Assembly (NCBI GenBank): GCA_900544905.1 | Contig: UQXF01000021.1 | Span: 1 to 37,013 of the forward strand | Source of the DNA: an uncultured Clostridium sp. | GTDB taxonomy: Bacteria; Bacillota; Clostridia; Lachnospirales; Lachnospiraceae | Direction of reading: 5' to 3' | Length of the DNA stretch: 37,013 nucleotides | Shown here: positions 6,625 to 14,565 of the stretch, piece after piece | How positions within the stretch are numbered: the stretch's first letter is position 1 | Layout: each line of letters begins with the position of its first letter | The notes under the pieces: model-generated | The model's input: only the letters and a program-made list of their open reading frames with translations | Database searches by the model: none | What the model was told of the DNA's origin: nothing | Made by a program: the position numbers and the translations under genes

Positions 6625-8000
6625 GTCTTACCTCTCTTCTTTATACTTTCCATCGGTATGGTCAGTTTAACCGCAAAATTACCCTCTACCACATACTTTT
6701 GAAATTCTCCGTGGTGAAGCTTCATAATCCGCTCACAGGTAATCAGTCCGATTTTCGTGCTTTCATGTATCTCAAGATTTTCCCGGATTCCGTTGCGCAC
6801 CTTCAGCACAAGATAATCCTGTTCCGTTACTGCCGAAATTTCAATCGGCTTATCCATATCCGCATACTTGAAAAGATTGGATAAAATGTTGTTCAGGACT
6901 CTCTGCATGTACTGTGAATTAATCAGACAGTTCCCGCTGTTTTCATCAATATGGTTTACACTGTTGATTGTAAATCCTTCTTCCTCCAGTCCCAGGAACT
7001 GATTCTCAATCAAATCCATCACCAGTGCATATGCAGGCACCGGTTCCACATCAATCCGTTTTCTATCCTCGCCATAAATCAGAAAATATTCAAACAGCTC
7101 ATCTGACAGCTTTTTAATTTCTCTTGTCTTGGCAAGGGATAACTCTAAATAATGCTTCCTCTGGTCCTCATCCTTTATATGGTCCATATTAAGGATTTCC
7201 AGATATCCTGTCAAGGTGGTAAGCGGCGTTCTCAAATCATGGGACATTGACGTCACTAAATCCTTGTTCGCCTGAAGCATCTGCTGCTCTTTTTTCATAT
7301 TTTCGATAATGGAAAGGCGCATCTGTTCAATGCCCCGGGCAAGGTTTCCCAGCTCATCCCTCCCCTTAATGGTAATGGGATATTCCAGATTGCCTCCCTC
7401 CAGAATCTGCAGCTCCTTTTCAATATCATTAATATAATCAAGCTTATGGCGCAATAATTTTGTCAGCAGACTTACAAAGATTAATATGCCAAAGCCGATT
7501 CCGATTCCCCATATATAATAGTAATACTGCCAGTAATCATAGCAGAAGATATCTACACTGGCTGCCGTCCCATCCGAAAAGCTGAGCCGGTACAGATATT
7601 CCTCATCCAGCAGTGTGGTGTCCTCGATTACTACCTCTGTTTCCTCTCCCGATACTGTTTCCGTCACCGTATCGTAATAGTTGTAATCTGAGTTAAATAT
7701 AACCTTGTTATTCTGGTAAATTGCCAGATACACATAGGTGTTTTCATCCGTCCAGTCCTTTACCTCAGAAACATTTGCTGCTGTTATATTGTTAGTTATA
7801 ACAAAGTCCTGTAAGTCTTCTACATATTTAACCTGAAATGCCCGGTTTACCTTCTGGTCATCAAAGCGGCTTTCAATGAAATCCTGCCCGAAATAAACCA
7901 CCAGATATCCGCACCCAAAAGCACACAGCCCCGACAGGATGACACACCCAATCAGATACCAGGCAAGCTTAGTCTGAAATGTATCCCAAATTCTAAACAA
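6618..8000 (-). CDS. Sensor histidine kinase (HAMP, HisKA, degenerate HATPase)
   Basis: The 460-residue membrane kinase has TM1 (about residues 13-37), an extracellular domain of about 120 residues rich in acidic residues, TM2 (about 158-184), a HAMP segment ('LEGGNLEYPITIKGRDELGN'), and the HisKA phospho-acceptor His254 in SMSHDLRTPLTTLTGY. The ATPase lobe has the N box (VLNNILSNLFKYAD), but instead of a normal DxGxG box it reads 'VRNGIRENLEIHESTKIGLITCERI', a form I associate with VanS-like kinases in Lachnospiraceae. A longer frame begins with GTG at 8042. I prefer the TTG at 8000, which has GGGGAAGGGG eight bases upstream and overlaps the regulator's stop. The signal sensed is unknown. 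Confidence 0.9.
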   Translation of the reverse strand: MFRIWDTFQTKLAWYLIGCVILSGLCAFGCGYLVVYFGQDFIESRFDDQKVNRAFQVKYVEDLQDFVITNNITAANVSEVKDWTDENTYVYLAIYQNNKVIFNSDYNYYDTVTETVSGEETEVVIEDTTLLDEEYLYRLSFSDGTAASVDIFCYDYWQYYYYIWGIGIGFGILIFVSLLTKLLRHKLDYINDIEKELQILEGGNLEYPITIKGRDELGNLARGIEQMRLSIIENMKKEQQMLQANKDLVTSMSHDLRTPLTTLTGYLEILNMDHIKDEDQRKHYLELSLAKTREIKKLSDELFEYFLIYGEDRKRIDVEPVPAYALVMDLIENQFLGLEEEGFTINSVNHIDENSGNCLINSQYMQRVLNNILSNLFKYADMDKPIEISAVTEQDYLVLKVRNGIRENLEIHESTKIGLITCERIMKLHHGEFQKYVVEGNFAVKLTIPMESIKKRGKTC

Positions 8001-8691
8001 TCCGATATCCCCTTCCCCAGATGTTGTGAAGATATTTTGCACTTGGTCCCGTATCTCCTAATTTTTTGCGGATATTCCGGATATGTACCATAACGGTGTT
8101 AGTGGAATTTGGCATATATGCCTCCTCCCAGACGCTTTCATAAATCTCCTTCGCAGTAAAGATATGATTGCGATTCGCCGCTAACAGCTGTAATATCCGG
8201 TACTCGATTTCCGTCAGGGGAATCTCCTTCCCATCCCTTATAACCTGCTGCAGCTCTGTGTCCAGAATGATATCCTGTATTACTATCTGGGAAGCCTCCC
8301 TGCTCCCCTCATCTCCCTTGCCGATTCTCGGTCTCTTCAGCAATGCCCTGACCCGGAGAAGAAGCTCTGTACAGGAAAACGGCTTAATCAGATAATCATC
8401 CCCGCCTGCCTCAAAGCCTTCTATCATATCTGACTCAGCAGACTTGGCAGTCAAAAACAGAATTGGCACCTCCGCCTTTTTCCGAATCTGTGCGCAGGCA
8501 TCAATCCCATCACACAAAGGCATCATAATGTCCAATATAACAAGCTGTATGCTCTCGTCAAATTTTTCTACCGCCTCCACGCCATTGTTTGCAAGTATAA
8601 CCTCAAAGCCGGCATCCTCTAACATGATGCGCAGCAGCTCACGAATATCCTTCGCATCATCTGCAACCAGAATTTTTTGCATTTCCGCCAT
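7993..8691 (-). CDS. OmpR/PhoB-family response regulator
   Basis: This is a 232-residue two-domain regulator. The receiver domain has Asp11/Asp12, the phospho-acceptor Asp54 (VILDIMMP), Thr81 and Lys103 (LIKPF). The C-terminal winged helix (about 135-232) includes 'LTEIEYRILQLLAANRNHIFTAKEIYESVW' and ends 'VHIRNIRKKLGD..IWGRGYRIV', typical of VanR/PhoB-type DNA binding. It starts at an ATG with GAGGTG upstream and an extended -10 promoter. It is the first gene of a likely transcript with the kinase, mtnN and luxS. Its targets are unknown; autoregulation would be usual. Confidence 0.95.
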   Translation of the reverse strand: MAEMQKILVADDAKDIRELLRIMLEDAGFEVILANNGVEAVEKFDESIQLVILDIMMPLCDGIDACAQIRKKAEVPILFLTAKSAESDMIEGFEAGGDDYLIKPFSCTELLLRVRALLKRPRIGKGDEGSREASQIVIQDIILDTELQQVIRDGKEIPLTEIEYRILQLLAANRNHIFTAKEIYESVWEEAYMPNSTNTVMVHIRNIRKKLGDTGPSAKYLHNIWGRGYRIV

Positions 8692-8722
8692 GCTTACACC
8701 TCACAATCTAATTTCTTGCCCC

Positions 8723-8731
8723 AGTATATCA
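8723..8731 (-). promoter_or_regulatory. Extended -10 promoter of the two-component operon
   Basis: On the minus strand TGATATACT (TGA then TATACT) lies about 30 bases upstream of the regulator ATG. The -35 region is poor, as often with extended -10 promoters. Confidence 0.45.
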
Positions 8732-8789
8732 AAAACAGAGCAAAAATCCCACGTAATTTGAAATATTTAAGAAATTTTAATTATTCGCC

Positions 8790-9968
8790 TTAATATATTT
8801 TAAACCACTTTACAATCTGGCGCACAAGCTTGTAAGCAGGATTTTCCAGCTTTCTTCTGGCATTTTTCAGCTCTGTGCGTATTTCAATATGCTGCGGGCA
8901 ATGCTTTTCACACTTCCCGCATTCAATACAATTCGAGGCTGCAGAGGAGGTCTTCCGCATGGCTGTGCACATAATATATTCCTTATATGCAGTCATTTTG
9001 CCATCTGTATAATAGCGGTTATATGCCGCAAACGTACCCGGTATGTCAACATTCTTCGGACAGGGCATACAATAGCCGCAGCCGGTGCAGCCCACCTTTA
9101 CCTTTTCATTAATCGCCTGCACCACCTGCTGTAACATGCTCTCTTCCTCATCCGTCAGCTCCCCGGCTGACACAGTTGATGCGGTATGTACATTATCCGC
9201 CACCATTTCCTCAGAATTCATACCGGACAGCACACAGGTAACCTCCGGCTGATTCCAGAGCCAGCGCAGCGCCCACTGTGCCGGCGTATGCTTTACCGGA
9301 TATTCTTCAAAAATACGAACCGCCTGCTCCGGCAGCTTGTTAACCAGTCTTCCTCCCCGCAGGGGCTCCATTATAATCACCGGAAGCCCTTTCTCATGGG
9401 CATAGCCAAGTCCCCTTCTCCCTGCCTGGGAATGCTCATCCATGTAATTATACTGTATCTGGGTAAAATCCCAGTCATAGGCGTCCACCAGCCTGCAGAA
9501 CATATCAGAATTGCCATGATAGGAAAATCCCACCTGGCGGATGGCTCCGCTTTTTTTCTTCTCCTCTAACCACTCTAAAATACCGAGGTTTTTCAGGCGG
9601 TTCCAGGTCTCCACATCCGTCAGCATATGCATCAGGTAATAATCCACATAATCCGTTTGAAGGCGGTCAAGCTGTTCCGAAAAAATTTTTTCCATGCTTT
9701 CTCTGCTCTTAATCAGGTAATGTGGAAGCTTTGTGGCAATCTTAACCTTATCCCGTATCCGGTTTTTGGCAAGAATCTGACCTAACGCCGCCTCACTGCC
9801 AGGATATACATAAGCGGTATCATAATAATTAACCCCTGCGCCATAAGCCGCCATAATCTCCCGCTCCGCCTTATCCATATCGATTTTGCCTCCACTCTGG
9901 GTAAAACGCATACAGCCATAGCCCAGGATGGACAGGTCATTTCCATAGCGGTCCTTACGGTAATTCAT
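8790..9968 (-). CDS. Aldo/keto reductase with C-terminal 2x[4Fe-4S] ferredoxin-like domain
   Basis: This 392-residue cytoplasmic protein has an aldo/keto reductase barrel with Asp50 and Tyr55 (DTAYVY), Lys80 (IATK) and His114 (YYLMHM). A cysteine-rich tail follows, with one set of four Cys (294, 297, 300, 303: CTGCGYCMPCPKNVDIP) and a second (347, 350, 353, 357: CIECGKCEKHCP). These motifs are those of iron-sulphur oxidoreductases in anaerobes that pair NAD(P)H and ferredoxin-type electrons; the substrate is unknown. Its start overlaps the end of the sigma-like gene by 14 bases, so the two are coupled. Confidence 0.93.
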   Translation of the reverse strand: MNYRKDRYGNDLSILGYGCMRFTQSGGKIDMDKAEREIMAAYGAGVNYYDTAYVYPGSEAALGQILAKNRIRDKVKIATKLPHYLIKSRESMEKIFSEQLDRLQTDYVDYYLMHMLTDVETWNRLKNLGILEWLEEKKKSGAIRQVGFSYHGNSDMFCRLVDAYDWDFTQIQYNYMDEHSQAGRRGLGYAHEKGLPVIIMEPLRGGRLVNKLPEQAVRIFEEYPVKHTPAQWALRWLWNQPEVTCVLSGMNSEEMVADNVHTASTVSAGELTDEEESMLQQVVQAINEKVKVGCTGCGYCMPCPKNVDIPGTFAAYNRYYTDGKMTAYKEYIMCTAMRKTSSAASNCIECGKCEKHCPQHIEIRTELKNARRKLENPAYKLVRQIVKWFKIY

Positions 9969-10731
9969 TCTTTCCCTCCTTCATCAAATCCTCTAAATCA
10001 TTTAATTCCTCCACTGTCATTTTCGTATACCCGGAAAGCTCTTCTATTGTAGGGGCATGTCCCTTTTCTTCCGTCAGCAGCTTTTTGGCGGCATGCACCA
10101 GGCTCACCTTTCCCACAAGGGCATCCTCAAGCTCTCTTTCATCCCGTATCCCGGAAACATAGCTCACGATTCCCTCTTCCACTGCCTTTGCCAATTCTTC
10201 CTCGATATCCATCTCCGCCCTGCTTCCGAGGAGCTCCTGGAGCTTTACAACCAATGCCATATTTCCTTCCTGCACCAAATCCTCCACATTCAGCTTTGGC
10301 TCCATATATTCCTGTGCGATGTTAAGTATTTTTTCCAGCCATACTGCCAGAATGGTTTCCATCATTTCCGAATCGCCCTGTAAAAGCTTTTCATAAAATT
10401 CCGCCTTTTCCTCACGGGAATACTTTGGAAGCGTGGCAAGCTCCTCTAAATACATCTGAAAAACCTTTGAGCCACCAGCCTCTTCCTCCTCTGCCGCGCT
10501 ATCAGGATTGTCTGTTCCTGCCTCTGTTTGTCTCTCCTTTGTAGTATCCGATACCTCTTCCGCATTCTCCGGATTCAACAGATAGGCAAGCACCAGCTGT
10601 TTTTGCTGCTCATCTAAATCCATGTCTGCAAAGTATGCCAGTATCTCCGCCTCCGACATAGGCACCTCTGCCACCCTCATAATTTCTTTTACACTGTTCA
10701 CCGTTTCCATAAAGGTATTCTGGTCTGTCAT
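9955..10731 (-). CDS. Sigma-70-like protein lacking region 4
   Basis: The 258-residue protein has an acidic N-terminal part (about 1-88). It then shows an order of segments like sigma regions 1.2 to 3: 'FQMYLEELATLPKYSREEKAEF' (region 1.2, compare MYLREIGxIPLLTxEEE), 'ILNIAQEYMEPKLNVEDLVQEGNMALVVKLQEL' (regions 2.1-2.2, with DLVQEGN kept), and 'LTEEKGHAPTIEELSGYTKMTVEELNDL' (region 3-like). The aromatic region 2.3/2.4 and the whole of region 4 are missing, so normal -10/-35 recognition is unlikely. It may bind core polymerase and act as a co-regulator, or be a degenerate paralogue. I start at the second ATG (10731), which is better spaced from GGAG than the ATG two codons upstream. Confidence 0.65.
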   Translation of the reverse strand: MTDQNTFMETVNSVKEIMRVAEVPMSEAEILAYFADMDLDEQQKQLVLAYLLNPENAEEVSDTTKERQTEAGTDNPDSAAEEEEAGGSKVFQMYLEELATLPKYSREEKAEFYEKLLQGDSEMMETILAVWLEKILNIAQEYMEPKLNVEDLVQEGNMALVVKLQELLGSRAEMDIEEELAKAVEEGIVSYVSGIRDERELEDALVGKVSLVHAAKKLLTEEKGHAPTIEELSGYTKMTVEELNDLEDLMKEGKNELP

Positions 10732-10782
10732 TCCCATCTCTCCATTTCTTTTCTATATTAAACAATATCAGGCAGCTGCCTG

Positions 10783-11580
10783 TCAGCTCTGTTGCTCCGG
10801 CTTTCTTAAAATATCCAGGGTATGTGCCCCTGCCCCAATCAAATCCTGCCGTTCACAGGTGGCTAAATGATACCGGATAAACAGCTGAAAGGTCTCCTCA
10901 TCCATGGCATTTAACACCGGGCGCATGTAATCCGCCGGGCCATCCGGGGATATAATCTGAATCCGTTCAAGTCCCGCTGCCCCATTTAACCGGTTGATAT
11001 CCTCAATCCGGACATAATCATACAAATGCTTCTCCTCCGCCACAGAATGAAAATCCCCGGTTAAACGCTGTTCCTCCATACACTCCTTAATATGATTTTC
11101 CTTAAATGCATAGGTCAGTACGCAGTACTCGTTCATGCAGTACGCCACCAGTATAACGCCCCCCTGCTTTGTCACCCTTTTCGCCTCACATAGTGCCTGC
11201 AGCTTATCCTCAAAGGTGTATAAATGATACATGGGGCCAAACAGCAGAGTCATGTCAAAGCTGTTATCCTCAAACCGCTTTAAATGAAGCGCATTCCCCT
11301 GATAAGCCTTCACACTGCTTTTCTTGGCTTTCAGGATTCCAAGATTATACTTTACCAGCTCCACAGCCGTCACATCATAGCCCTCATCTGCCAGCGCCAC
11401 CGAATATTTTCCGGTGCCTGCCCCCACATCCAGTATTCTGGCATCCGGCATGTCCGCAAGACAATTATGGATATACTTCATAGAGGTGATAAACTCCACC
11501 TGCCCATGCCGGCTTTCCAGGCGCTTCTCTTCATTAAATTTATTATAATATTTCTCAAGCTCTGTCAATTCCTTTGCCAT
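10783..11580 (-). CDS. Class I SAM-dependent methyltransferase
   Basis: The 265-residue cytosolic protein has motif I 'ILDVGAGTGKYSVALADEGYDVTAVEL' (SAM-binding GxGxG loop and acidic end of strand 2), motif II/III 'FDMTLLFGPMYHLYTFEDK', and 'RVTKQGGVILVAY'. The family methylates small molecules, and nothing in the sequence identifies the substrate. The start ATG has GAGG about nine bases upstream. It is followed on the same strand, 51 bases later, by the sigma-like gene, so the two may share a transcript. Confidence 0.85.
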   Translation of the reverse strand: MAKELTELEKYYNKFNEEKRLESRHGQVEFITSMKYIHNCLADMPDARILDVGAGTGKYSVALADEGYDVTAVELVKYNLGILKAKKSSVKAYQGNALHLKRFEDNSFDMTLLFGPMYHLYTFEDKLQALCEAKRVTKQGGVILVAYCMNEYCVLTYAFKENHIKECMEEQRLTGDFHSVAEEKHLYDYVRIEDINRLNGAAGLERIQIISPDGPADYMRPVLNAMDEETFQLFIRYHLATCERQDLIGAGAHTLDILRKPEQQS

Positions 11581-11668
11581 TTACCATATCCTCTTCCATA
11601 TTATAAATTCCGTACCCTATCTATAACACAGGAATGTCTTCCAGGCAAGTATTTTATCTCTAAATGCC

Positions 11669-11701
11669 AAAAAAGAGAAAAGCCGCAGCTTTTCCCTTTT
11701 T
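11669..11701 (-). terminator. Intrinsic terminator after the zinc-ribbon gene
   Basis: On the minus strand GGGAAAAGC, loop TGCG, GCTTTTCTC is followed by TTTTTT (stem 11675-11683 with 11688-11696). The plus strand also carries a T run after the stem, so it can work in both directions. Confidence 0.75.
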
Positions 11702-11751
11702 CATGCTTTCTGTCATATTATGCAGCGGGACATTGTATGCAAAGTCCTTTC

Positions 11752-12519
11752 TTACTCCTCGTCATACTCATCCTGCAAATCTTCCAGTGCATCTTTTATT
11801 CCTTGCTGAATTTCCCGCTCAATTTCCTCATCGCTGACTGTGTCGTCATATTGTATATTATACTTATCCAGCAGCGCCTTAATATCCTTCAGGTTGACAT
11901 CCACTGCACTTTTATCCCCGTCTACATGGATAAGCTGGTTTCCGTTTTTATCAGTAAATGTGACTTCATCCTCTTTTACACTGATATGGACTTCATCCTC
12001 ATCAAACAATACATCCAAATCTCCCAATGCATCCCCCACGGTGTCTTCCCATTCTATCACATCCAGGTCGGAAATCCACTCTACCGCATTTCCTGCTATC
12101 TTAAGACTGCCTGCAATCAGAAATGCAATCATAAAAATACTGAACACCACCAGGGCTGCCAGGGTTGAAAAAAACCCAATCAGTATATTGCGCTGTGATT
12201 TTTTAAAAGTCTCTTCATTCTGCGATACCTCTACCAATGGCACCAGCTCCATGCCACAGTTTGAACAGAATTTTTCCTTTCCGTTCACCGAAGCGTTACA
12301 ATTCGAGCAGGTTACCTTGTTATTATCCATCCGCACAATCAGATAAATAATGAGACCGATGCAGCTTGGCACCAGAATCACAACTGCCGTCCACAAGATT
12401 CCATTCATTCCCTTGTTCTGGGCATCCCTGTAGGTCCATACCCCCAGCAAAATCGTAAGTGCTATGGCTGCTATGGCAACCAGTGCTCCCATAAAAATTG
12501 AAATAGCTATACCTGTCAT
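11752..12519 (-). CDS. Zinc-ribbon membrane protein of an ECF sigma module
   Basis: The 255-residue protein has TM helices at about 5-27 and 41-63, a cytosolic zinc ribbon with Cys71, Cys74, Cys85 and Cys88 (CSNCN..FCSNCG), a further TM at about 112-140, and an acidic C-terminal region of about 110 residues (DLDVLFDEDEVHISVKEDEV). The first part resembles PLDc_N-type small membrane segments. It lies 78 bases after the anti-sigma gene on the same strand and before a strong terminator, so it is probably the last gene of the sigma operon. Its function is unknown. Confidence 0.75.
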   Translation of the reverse strand: MTGIAISIFMGALVAIAAIALTILLGVWTYRDAQNKGMNGILWTAVVILVPSCIGLIIYLIVRMDNNKVTCSNCNASVNGKEKFCSNCGMELVPLVEVSQNEETFKKSQRNILIGFFSTLAALVVFSIFMIAFLIAGSLKIAGNAVEWISDLDVIEWEDTVGDALGDLDVLFDEDEVHISVKEDEVTFTDKNGNQLIHVDGDKSAVDVNLKDIKALLDKYNIQYDDTVSDEEIEREIQQGIKDALEDLQDEYDEE

Positions 12520-12597
12520 ATCTTTTTTCCTCCTGTTATACTTATTTTCAATATCTATAATCTCTGTCCATGCATTTCCGGCAAATCCGCATTTTTT

Positions 12598-13029
12598 CTA
12601 AAATAATTTTGCGCTCCGGATTAAATTACCCTTCCACACTCCCAAAAAGGTTATAATCCAACTTGCCGTGGTTTCCAGAGCAATTACCGTTAAATGCAGC
12701 TTCAACCATGTTTCACTGACAAACTGCAACAGATTCGGCATCCAGGAATTTGCTCCCTTTATATTGATAATGATATAGAGCAAATACAGGATTATGGCAA
12801 AGGCCGCTGAAACCACAGTACTGATGGTGGCAGGAAGCCACCAGAAGGAAACCCTGCCCGATGCCATTACCCTGCAGCACGCAAGCTGGTTATTAAGACG
12901 GATGTTGATTTCCTCCGGGACACGCTCTGTGGTATAGGCCTGTTTCAACATCTGCTCTAATGCTTCTGAATCTGCTCCATGCTCTTGTATTCTGTCTGTC
13001 TCTGCCAGTTTTTCATTGTTCTGTGCCAT
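12598..13029 (-). CDS. Putative transmembrane anti-sigma factor
   Basis: This 143-residue protein has a charged cytosolic N-terminus (about 1-60, including 'ALEQMLKQAYTTERVPEEINIRLNNQL') and two TM helices (about 62-88 and 111-132). A short N-terminal domain before membrane helices, with the start codon immediately after the ECF sigma stop codon, is the usual arrangement of an anti-sigma factor that holds its sigma at the membrane. There is no zinc-binding HxxxCxxC motif, so it is not a ZAS-type anti-sigma. The assignment rests on position and topology. Confidence 0.65.
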   Translation of the reverse strand: MAQNNEKLAETDRIQEHGADSEALEQMLKQAYTTERVPEEINIRLNNQLACCRVMASGRVSFWWLPATISTVVSAAFAIILYLLYIIINIKGANSWMPNLLQFVSETWLKLHLTVIALETTASWIITFLGVWKGNLIRSAKLF

Positions 13030-13548
13030 CTAACATCCCTCCATTTCCTTTCGCAGCTGCTCCTTCGCAGAATGCAGTCTGCTTTTTACTGTTCCTTTTG
13101 GAATCTTTAAAATCCCGGCAATCTCCTCTATGGATAATTCTCCGGCATAAAAAAGCAGTATCACCTGTCTGTGTTTCTCCGGCAGTTTTTCCACACAGTT
13201 CCGCAAATTTGAAAGCTGTTCCTCTTTTATAATCTGCTGTAACAAATCCTGCGAAGCTTTCACATCCTCTATCTGGACGCCCTCTGTTTCACTGGATATA
13301 GTCGGTGCAATCCGCTCATGCCTTGCATATTTGCTCTTATGGTTCCTCCATATATTCGACGCAATGGACATTAAATACGCCCTGGGATTTTTCTTAAGCG
13401 ATATCTTTTTATGCAGTTCAAATGCTTTCAAAAACGTCTGCTGATACAAATCCTCCGCATCCTCCAACGTATAGGTCAGGCTTTTGCAATAACGGTATAT
13501 ATTGTCACCATACTGCTCCACCAGCTGTTCCACATCGAGAGCCTCCAT
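13030..13548 (-). CDS. ECF-type RNA polymerase sigma factor
   Basis: The 172-residue protein has region 2 (about residues 10-75, 'YGDNIYRYCKSLTYTLEDAEDLYQQTFLKAF' and 'AYLMSIASNIWRNHK') and region 4 (about 115-165, 'LPEKHRQVILLFYAGELSIEEIAGILKIPKGTVKSRLHSAKEQL'). It directs polymerase to its own regulon, typically envelope-stress genes, when released from its anti-sigma. The open frame extends 56 codons upstream, but the ATG at 13548 has AGGAGG seven bases before it and gives the usual ECF length. It heads a three-gene module with the anti-sigma and zinc-ribbon genes. I did not find a convincing ECF-type autoregulatory promoter. Confidence 0.92.
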   Translation of the reverse strand: MEALDVEQLVEQYGDNIYRYCKSLTYTLEDAEDLYQQTFLKAFELHKKISLKKNPRAYLMSIASNIWRNHKSKYARHERIAPTISSETEGVQIEDVKASQDLLQQIIKEEQLSNLRNCVEKLPEKHRQVILLFYAGELSIEEIAGILKIPKGTVKSRLHSAKEQLRKEMEGC

Positions 13549-13606
13549 AACCTCACCTCCTGCTGTGTATTGTGGCAATTTCTTAGAAGGTTCATTTTTT
13601 CTGTAT

Positions 13607-13635
13607 TTGTTATCCGTTCTTTTTTCTGTTATACT
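13607..13635 (+). promoter_or_regulatory. Promoter of the histidine phosphatase gene
   Basis: TTGTTA (13607-13612), a 17-base spacer, and TATACT (13630-13635) preceded by TGT (extended -10). The distance to the ATG at 13690 is about 55 bases. Confidence 0.6.
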
Positions 13636-13689
13636 TCTTTTTTGATGATATAGGAATTTTATTAAAAAAACAATATGGGGAGTATACAT

Positions 13690-14229
13690 ATGGCACACAT
13701 ATATTTTACAAGACACGGACAGACCATCTGGAATGTAGAAAATAAAATCTGTGGAGCAACGGATATTGCTTTAACAGAGTTAGGACACCAGCAGGCAATT
13801 GAATTAGGAAAAAAGCTTGTGACAGAAAATATTCACATTGACGAAATTCTTTATTCTCCATTGGTACGTGCTTCCGAGACCGCAAGACACATTTCAGAAA
13901 TTACCGGTGTTCCAATGCGGATGGAGCCAAGATTAAAGGAACAGAATTTTGGACGCTATGAATCCACACCGAGAGACGGGGAGGAATTTCAGGAAATGAA
14001 AACCCATTTTATTGACCATTTCGGCAGCGGGGAAACCATGCTGCATCTGGCGCAGAGGATTTATAATCTGTTAGACGACATCAAAGCAGAAGCGGATAAT
14101 AAGACCTATCTGCTGGTCGCCCACAATGGGATTGCAAGAGTAATCCACTCTTATTTTCATGATATGGGAAATGAGGAATATGCAAAATTCGGAATTAAGA
14201 ATTGTGAGATACGGGAGTATCATTTTTAA
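13690..14229 (+). CDS. Histidine phosphatase (phosphoglycerate mutase-like) family protein
   Basis: This 179-residue protein has the phospho-acceptor motif 'FTRHGQT' at the N-terminus, 'SPLVRASETA' in the middle, Glu in 'LKEQNFGRYE', and the second catalytic His in 'LVAHNGIARV'. The family includes cofactor-dependent phosphoglycerate mutase and many small-molecule phosphatases (sugar phosphates, alpha-ribazole phosphate). The short length fits a phosphatase rather than a glycolytic mutase. An ATG five codons upstream lies in frame, but GGGGAG is correctly spaced for 13690. Confidence 0.9.
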   Translation: MAHIYFTRHGQTIWNVENKICGATDIALTELGHQQAIELGKKLVTENIHIDEILYSPLVRASETARHISEITGVPMRMEPRLKEQNFGRYESTPRDGEEFQEMKTHFIDHFGSGETMLHLAQRIYNLLDDIKAEADNKTYLLVAHNGIARVIHSYFHDMGNEEYAKFGIKNCEIREYHF

Positions 14230-14289
14230 TTAATTTTTCCAGAAGAACAGAGGTTGTATTTTGAACAGAAGCATAAGAATGTGTGGCAG

Positions 14290-14563
14290 CTACACCAAGT
14301 GTACTGCCACCCGGACCATCATAATATTATCTTCCCCATCTGAAATGACGGATGCGGTTACTTCACCCTCCATCAGATGCATAAGCTGTCTGCAAATGTA
14401 AAGTCCCAGACCGCTTCCTGGTTTTTTCTCCACATTACTGCCACGGAAAAAGCTGTCAAAAATATGGGGAAGCTAATTCCCTTTCTTTATTTTCCTCCAG
14501 ATTTTCCCGCAGCAAATCCATCCCCCATACTGTTGTATGGAATCCGTACTTTTGACATCTTTT
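14290..14563 (-). pseudogene. Sensor histidine kinase, C-terminal fragment
   Basis: On the minus strand one frame ending at 14290 reads 'HIFDSFFRGSN' then 'GSGLGLYICRQLMHLMEGEV'. These are the F and G2 boxes of a HATPase domain, running to 'MMVRVAVHLV' and a stop. Upstream a different frame reads 'GMDLLRENLEENKERELASP' and ends in TGA at about 14,459, so there is at least one frameshift. The H, N and G1 boxes are missing. The fragment starts directly after the cstA stop. It is the relic of a kinase that once lay downstream of cstA. Confidence 0.7.
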
Positions 14564-14565
14564 TC

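Noticed and set aside
11284..12168. A long plus-strand frame of 294 codons
   Set aside because: It is antisense to the methyltransferase and zinc-ribbon genes, both of which have domains and start sites, and it reads across a terminator.
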